From Oscillibacter sp. MSJ-31 (lineage in GTDB: Bacteria > Bacillota > Clostridia > Oscillospirales > Oscillospiraceae), in assembly GCF_018918025.1 (NCBI RefSeq), contig NZ_JAHLPT010000006.1:1-64000 (forward strand): a DNA stretch of 64,000 nucleotides, given 5' to 3'. Position numbers and translations under genes: made by a program. The notes under the pieces were generated by a model, which saw only the letters and a list, made by a program, of their open reading frames with translations, searched no databases and was not told the origin of the DNA. This document shows positions 60,860 through 64,000 of this stretch, one piece after another (the stretch's first letter is position 1; each line of letters starts with the position of its first letter).

Positions 60860-62530
60860 ATGGGCTGGAAGGGAAACCGCACCCCCTCGAACCCGCAGGA
60901 GGGCTATTACGTCGGCCTGATGAACGCCTGCGGCTACCGCACAAAGGACCTGGAAAAGCCCGTCATCGGCATCGTCAATTCCTTTACGGACGTCAACCCG
61001 GGGCACCGCGCCTTCAAGGAGCTGGTGGGCTACGTCAAGGAGGGCGTGTGGGCGGCCGGCGGTACGCCGGCGGAGTTCAACGTTCCCGCCCCCTGCGACG
61101 GCATGGCGCAGGGCGAGGGGATGCACTTCATCCTGCCCTCGCGCGACCTGATCGCCGGCAGCATTCAGGCGATGGCGAGCGCCCACGGCTTCGACGGTCT
61201 GGTGTTCCTGTGCTCCTGCGACAAGATCGTGCCCGGTATGCTCATGGCCGCCGCGGCGCTCAATAAGCCCTGTATGTTCCTCACGGCAGGCAGTATGCTG
61301 CCCTACGAGGCGGACGAGGGCACCTATGTCACGCCTGACCTCAAGGAATCCATCGGTCAGCGCAACATCGACGCCATCAGCGAGGAGACCTTCACCCGCT
61401 TCCGTGAGAACATCTGCTTCTCCTGCGGCACCTGCTCGATGTACGGCACCGCCAACACCATGGGCGTATTCACCGAGGTCATCGGCCTCTGCCCCATCGA
61501 TAGCACGACCATGCTCTTCTGCTCGTCCGCCAAGTACAAGCAGGCGCGCGACGTCGGCGAGCGCATCGTCACGCTCACGAAGGAGGGTGTGCGCTTTTCC
61601 GATGTCGTCACCGAGGCGAGCCTCAAGAACGGTCTGCGCCACGTCGCCGCGACCGGCGGCTCGACGAACGCCCAGCTCCACATCTGTGCGCTCGCGCGCG
61701 TGATGGGCATTCCGATGGACCTCGCGGCCTTTGATGCGATCCAGCGCGACGTGCCCTGCGTCGCGAAGTTCAAGCCGTCCTCAAAATTCAATATGTACGA
61801 CTATTATAAGGCTGGCGGCGTGGGCGCGACGATGAAGGCCATCGAGCGCTATCTCGACCCCGACGCGCGTCTGGCGACGGGCGGCACGGTGGGCGAGTTC
61901 CTCGCCCGCTTCCGCCGCAGGGTCGATCCCGAGATCATCCACACAGCCGACGAGCCGCTCTACCCCGACGGCTGCTTCGCCGTGCTGCACGGCAACCTTG
62001 CCCCCGGCGGCTGCATCGTGAAAAAGAGCGGCGTGGTGCCCGAGATGTTCCACCACCGCGGCCCTGCGGTCTGCTTCGACTCCGAGGACGCGCTGCGCGC
62101 GGCCATGACGGAGAAGTCCGTCAAGCCCGGCGATGTGCTGGTCATTCGCTACGAGGGTCCCAAGGGCGGGCCGGGGATGCGCGAGATGTCCATTCCCGCG
62201 GCGATGCTCGTCGGCATGGGCCTGCACACGAGCTGCGCCATGGTCACCGACGGGCGCTACTCCGGCGCGACGCGCGGCCCCTGCATCGGCCACGTCTCGC
62301 CCGAGGCGTGGGACGGCGGCCCCATCGCCGCAGTGCGCGACGGTGACATGATCGAGATCGACATCGACAAACACACCATCCACCTCGAGGTCAGCGACGA
62401 GGAGCTCGCGGAGCGGCTGGGACACATCAAGCGTCCCGCGCATCCAGCGCCCGGCGTGCTCGGAGCTTACCGCAAAGCGGTCGACAGCGTGAACGAGGGC
62501 TGCACCTGGCTCTACGGCAAGGAAGAATAA
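60860..62530 (+). CDS. IlvD/Edd-family dehydratase (sugar-acid dehydratase)
   Basis: A 556-residue Fe-S dehydratase. Cluster and active-site pieces are [13 protein letters not shown] near residue 74, [12 protein letters not shown] near 117, [17 protein letters not shown] near 190, [18 protein letters not shown] near 390 and [28 protein letters not shown] near 465. IlvD makes 2-ketoacids for branched-chain amino acids and Edd acts on 6-phosphogluconate; relatives dehydrate free aldonic acids. The catabolic setting favours the last. It begins 6 bases after the SDR stop with a poor ribosome site, so translational coupling is likely. Confidence 0.87.
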   Translation: MGWKGNRTPSNPQEGYYVGLMNACGYRTKDLEKPVIGIVNSFTDVNPGHRAFKELVGYVKEGVWAAGGTPAEFNVPAPCDGMAQGEGMHFILPSRDLIAGSIQAMASAHGFDGLVFLCSCDKIVPGMLMAAAALNKPCMFLTAGSMLPYEADEGTYVTPDLKESIGQRNIDAISEETFTRFRENICFSCGTCSMYGTANTMGVFTEVIGLCPIDSTTMLFCSSAKYKQARDVGERIVTLTKEGVRFSDVVTEASLKNGLRHVAATGGSTNAQLHICALARVMGIPMDLAAFDAIQRDVPCVAKFKPSSKFNMYDYYKAGGVGATMKAIERYLDPDARLATGGTVGEFLARFRRRVDPEIIHTADEPLYPDGCFAVLHGNLAPGGCIVKKSGVVPEMFHHRGPAVCFDSEDALRAAMTEKSVKPGDVLVIRYEGPKGGPGMREMSIPAAMLVGMGLHTSCAMVTDGRYSGATRGPCIGHVSPEAWDGGPIAAVRDGDMIEIDIDKHTIHLEVSDEELAERLGHIKRPAHPAPGVLGAYRKAVDSVNEGCTWLYGKEE

Positions 62531-62538
62531 GAAAACGG

Positions 62539-62575
62539 CAAGCGCCGCGGTCACCCGACCGCGGCGCTTGTATTG
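62539..62575. terminator. Terminator of the dehydrogenase/dehydratase operon
   Basis: A 14-bp perfect stem (caagcgccgcggtc at 62539-62552, complement 62557-62570). Confidence 0.75.
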
Positions 62576-62590
62576 TGATCGTTTGCTGCT

Positions 62591-63328
62591 TCAACGGAGC
62601 TTCACCGCGGCGAGCACGGCGGCCTTGCCGTCCGCCTTTTTGATGGCGAGGCGGCAGCCACTCTCCTCACGGCGGCAGTAGACGTCCAGCTCCTCGCCCT
62701 CCAGACAGGGAGCGGCGTAGTGGACCTCCATCGACGCGATGCGGCCCGAGGCCAGCTCGGCGGCGGAGAAGCAGTCGAGCAGCACGCGGACGTAGGCGAC
62801 GTTGTTCATGTGACGGCCGAAGTCGATGTCCGTTGAGCGGACCGTATAGCCGCGCACGAGCTCCGCCTGCGGCAGGTCGTCCGCGAAGCGGGTGGGGTGA
62901 TCGGTGATGCCGGTGCGGTCGGAGAACGGAAAATCGGCGGGAAAGCCGGTCTGCGCAAACTGCATCAGCTTCTTTTCCGGGCCGAGGACGGCCCACTGCG
63001 TGCGCCCGAGGGCGAGCAGCGCGTCGCCGCGGCGCAGACTGTAGCTGCGGTAGCAGCGTATGGCCTTGCCGTCGCACGGCTCCGGCCACGTTGCGGCGGT
63101 AAGCTCATCCATGAGACCTGCGCGTTGCAGGAAGTCCACGCGCGTGTGGACGGTCAGCCAGAACTCGCCGCGCTTCGCCATCGCTGCGCCGCCGACACCG
63201 ATGAGCTCGGCGTGCTGGGCGGCGATGCCCTGAAAGATGGTGAAGGCCGCGAGGGGCGAGAGCTGCGCCGCGGCGTCGCAGTAGTCGGGCGTGACGGTGA
63301 TGCTTTTTTCAAAAATGCCCTGCTGCAT
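62591..63328 (-). CDS. Acyl-ACP thioesterase
   Basis: A 245-residue double-hotdog thioesterase of the FatA/FatB-like bacterial group: FEKSITVTPDYCDAAAQLSPLAAFTIFQGIAAQHAE at the N-terminus, GEFWLTVHTRVDFLQRAG near 53, and STDIDFGRHMNNVAYVRVLLDCF near 170, with the conserved DxxxHMNN motif. It releases fatty acids from acyl carrier protein. It is convergent with the dehydratase operon and 19 bases downstream of an ABC permease gene. Confidence 0.87.
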   Translation of the reverse strand: MQQGIFEKSITVTPDYCDAAAQLSPLAAFTIFQGIAAQHAELIGVGGAAMAKRGEFWLTVHTRVDFLQRAGLMDELTAATWPEPCDGKAIRCYRSYSLRRGDALLALGRTQWAVLGPEKKLMQFAQTGFPADFPFSDRTGITDHPTRFADDLPQAELVRGYTVRSTDIDFGRHMNNVAYVRVLLDCFSAAELASGRIASMEVHYAAPCLEGEELDVYCRREESGCRLAIKKADGKAAVLAAVKLR

Positions 63329-63347
63329 AGCTGCCTCCGATGTGCGT

Positions 63348-64000
63348 TCAGCTCCGCGCGCGGCGGCTCAGCTGCTGCTGCGCCGCGTGGCGGCGGCGAC
63401 GCTGCGCGTTCACCACAACGTAGACCATCATAATGATGGTGATGGCGTAGGGGATGATACCGGTGAGGTCAGAGCTGACGTAGTCCTGCAATCTCAGGCC
63501 GATGGCGTCGAAGAAACCGAACATCAGCGCCGCGAGGTAGGCCTTGGCGGGGTTCGCCGCGCCGAAGATCACGCAGGCAAAGGCGATGTAGCCGCGGGAG
63601 TTGGACATATTCTCGGCAAAGGTGCCGTTGAGGTAGCCGAGCGACAGGTGAGCGCCCGCGAGCGCGCACAGCACGCCGCAGAGGATGCTCGCGAGCCACT
63701 TCATCTTCTCCGGCTCGATGCCGGCGGTGCGCAGCGTCTCGGGCTTTTCGCCGCTCGCGCGCAGCCAGAAGCCGTAGGGGGTTTTGTAGATGAACACCCA
63801 CAGCACGAGGACGAAGAGCCAGGTGAGATACACAAACAGCGAGTGACCATTGAGCACCGCGCCGAGGAAGGGAATTTTATCCAGCAGCGGAAGGTCCACC
63901 GTCGGCAGGGAGGGGAAGCCCTTCGCGCCGGAGGTGCCAAACACGGAGCGGGAGAGATAGGTCGTCAGGCCGAGCGCGAAGGTATTGAGCGCGCAGCCGA
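63348..64000 (-). CDS. ABC transporter permease, nucleoside/BMP-type (partial)
   Basis: The C-terminal 217 or so residues of a polytopic permease; the frame stays open through the window edge (GCALNTFALGLTTYLSRSVFG before the first internal Met). Segments such as YKTPYGFWLRASGEKPETLRTAGI and the GYLNGTFAENMSNSRGYIAFACVIFGAANPAKAYLAALMFGFFDAIGLRLQ region are typical of the second permease of BMP-dependent nucleoside importers. The 5' end lies outside the window. Confidence 0.82.
   Translation of the reverse strand, partial: GCALNTFALGLTTYLSRSVFGTSGAKGFPSLPTVDLPLLDKIPFLGAVLNGHSLFVYLTWLFVLVLWVFIYKTPYGFWLRASGEKPETLRTAGIEPEKMKWLASILCGVLCALAGAHLSLGYLNGTFAENMSNSRGYIAFACVIFGAANPAKAYLAALMFGFFDAIGLRLQDYVSSDLTGIIPYAITIIMMVYVVVNAQRRRRHAAQQQLSRRARS

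Noticed and set aside
60038-61681. A 547-codon minus-strand frame, and a 517-codon one at 51668-53221
   Set aside because: Both are antisense to confidently assigned genes (SDR/IlvD and TAXI receptor) and have antisense-type composition.

Overview
The window looks like a gut Clostridia chromosome (Oscillospiraceae-type Firmicutes is my inference) with about 42 kb of accreted mobile DNA followed by about 22 kb of chromosome. The chromosomal part (from about 42.0 kb) is GC-rich and compact. The left part has mixed base composition, gene fragments, relaxase and integrase genes, plasmid partition genes and tetracycline resistance.

Region 1 (1-16.4 kb) is a visibly AT-rich block in which 16 consecutive genes are all read from the minus strand, many overlapping by 4-10 bp. 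In order of transcription they are: a small UvrD-like SF1 helicase and two unfamiliar proteins; a radical SAM/SPASM protein; two tandem MTAP/PNP-family proteins; a small pyrophosphatase-like protein; a P-loop nucleoside-kinase-like protein; a second radical SAM/SPASM protein; a complete branched-chain-amino-acid-type ABC importer; a LarE-type PP-loop sulfurtransferase; and a CFI-box protein. Both ends carry the 3' end of the same kind of CHAP-domain gene from conjugative transposons, and the homology begins at the same small hairpin. I consider this cassette the best candidate for an undescribed system.

Region 2 (about 17.3-40.85 kb) is a composite mobile element bounded by a 51-bp imperfect direct repeat, with arm-like repeats just inside. 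It carries ParM/ParR partition genes, a secreted nuclease, MobC and a relaxase fused to a VWA protein, sigma/HTH regulators of Tn916/Tn1549 type, a tet(W)-type ribosomal protection gene with its attenuation leader, a tet(40)-type efflux gene, HicAB, a plasmid-like replication region, two overlapping tyrosine recombinases and an AAA/DUF4143 ATPase. Remains of another integrase and a third att-like site fill 40.85-41.99 kb.

Region 3 (42.0-64 kb) is chromosomal. It holds a BlaI/BlaR1-like pair with a paired operator, a DUF4428/SHOCT-like protein, a PRK06851-like ATPase, an SH3b-NlpC/P60 hydrolase, an amidohydrolase and a DUF362 protein. These are followed by a TAXI-type TRAP transporter and, beyond a LysR regulator, an operon for a sugar-acid or hydroxy-acid: Ldh_2 dehydrogenase, D-2-hydroxyacid dehydrogenase, FAH-family hydrolase, atypical SDR and IlvD/Edd dehydratase. 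The window ends with an acyl-ACP thioesterase and a partial ABC permease. Transporter and operon together suggest uptake of a carboxylate and its dehydration and cleavage to pyruvate-level products.
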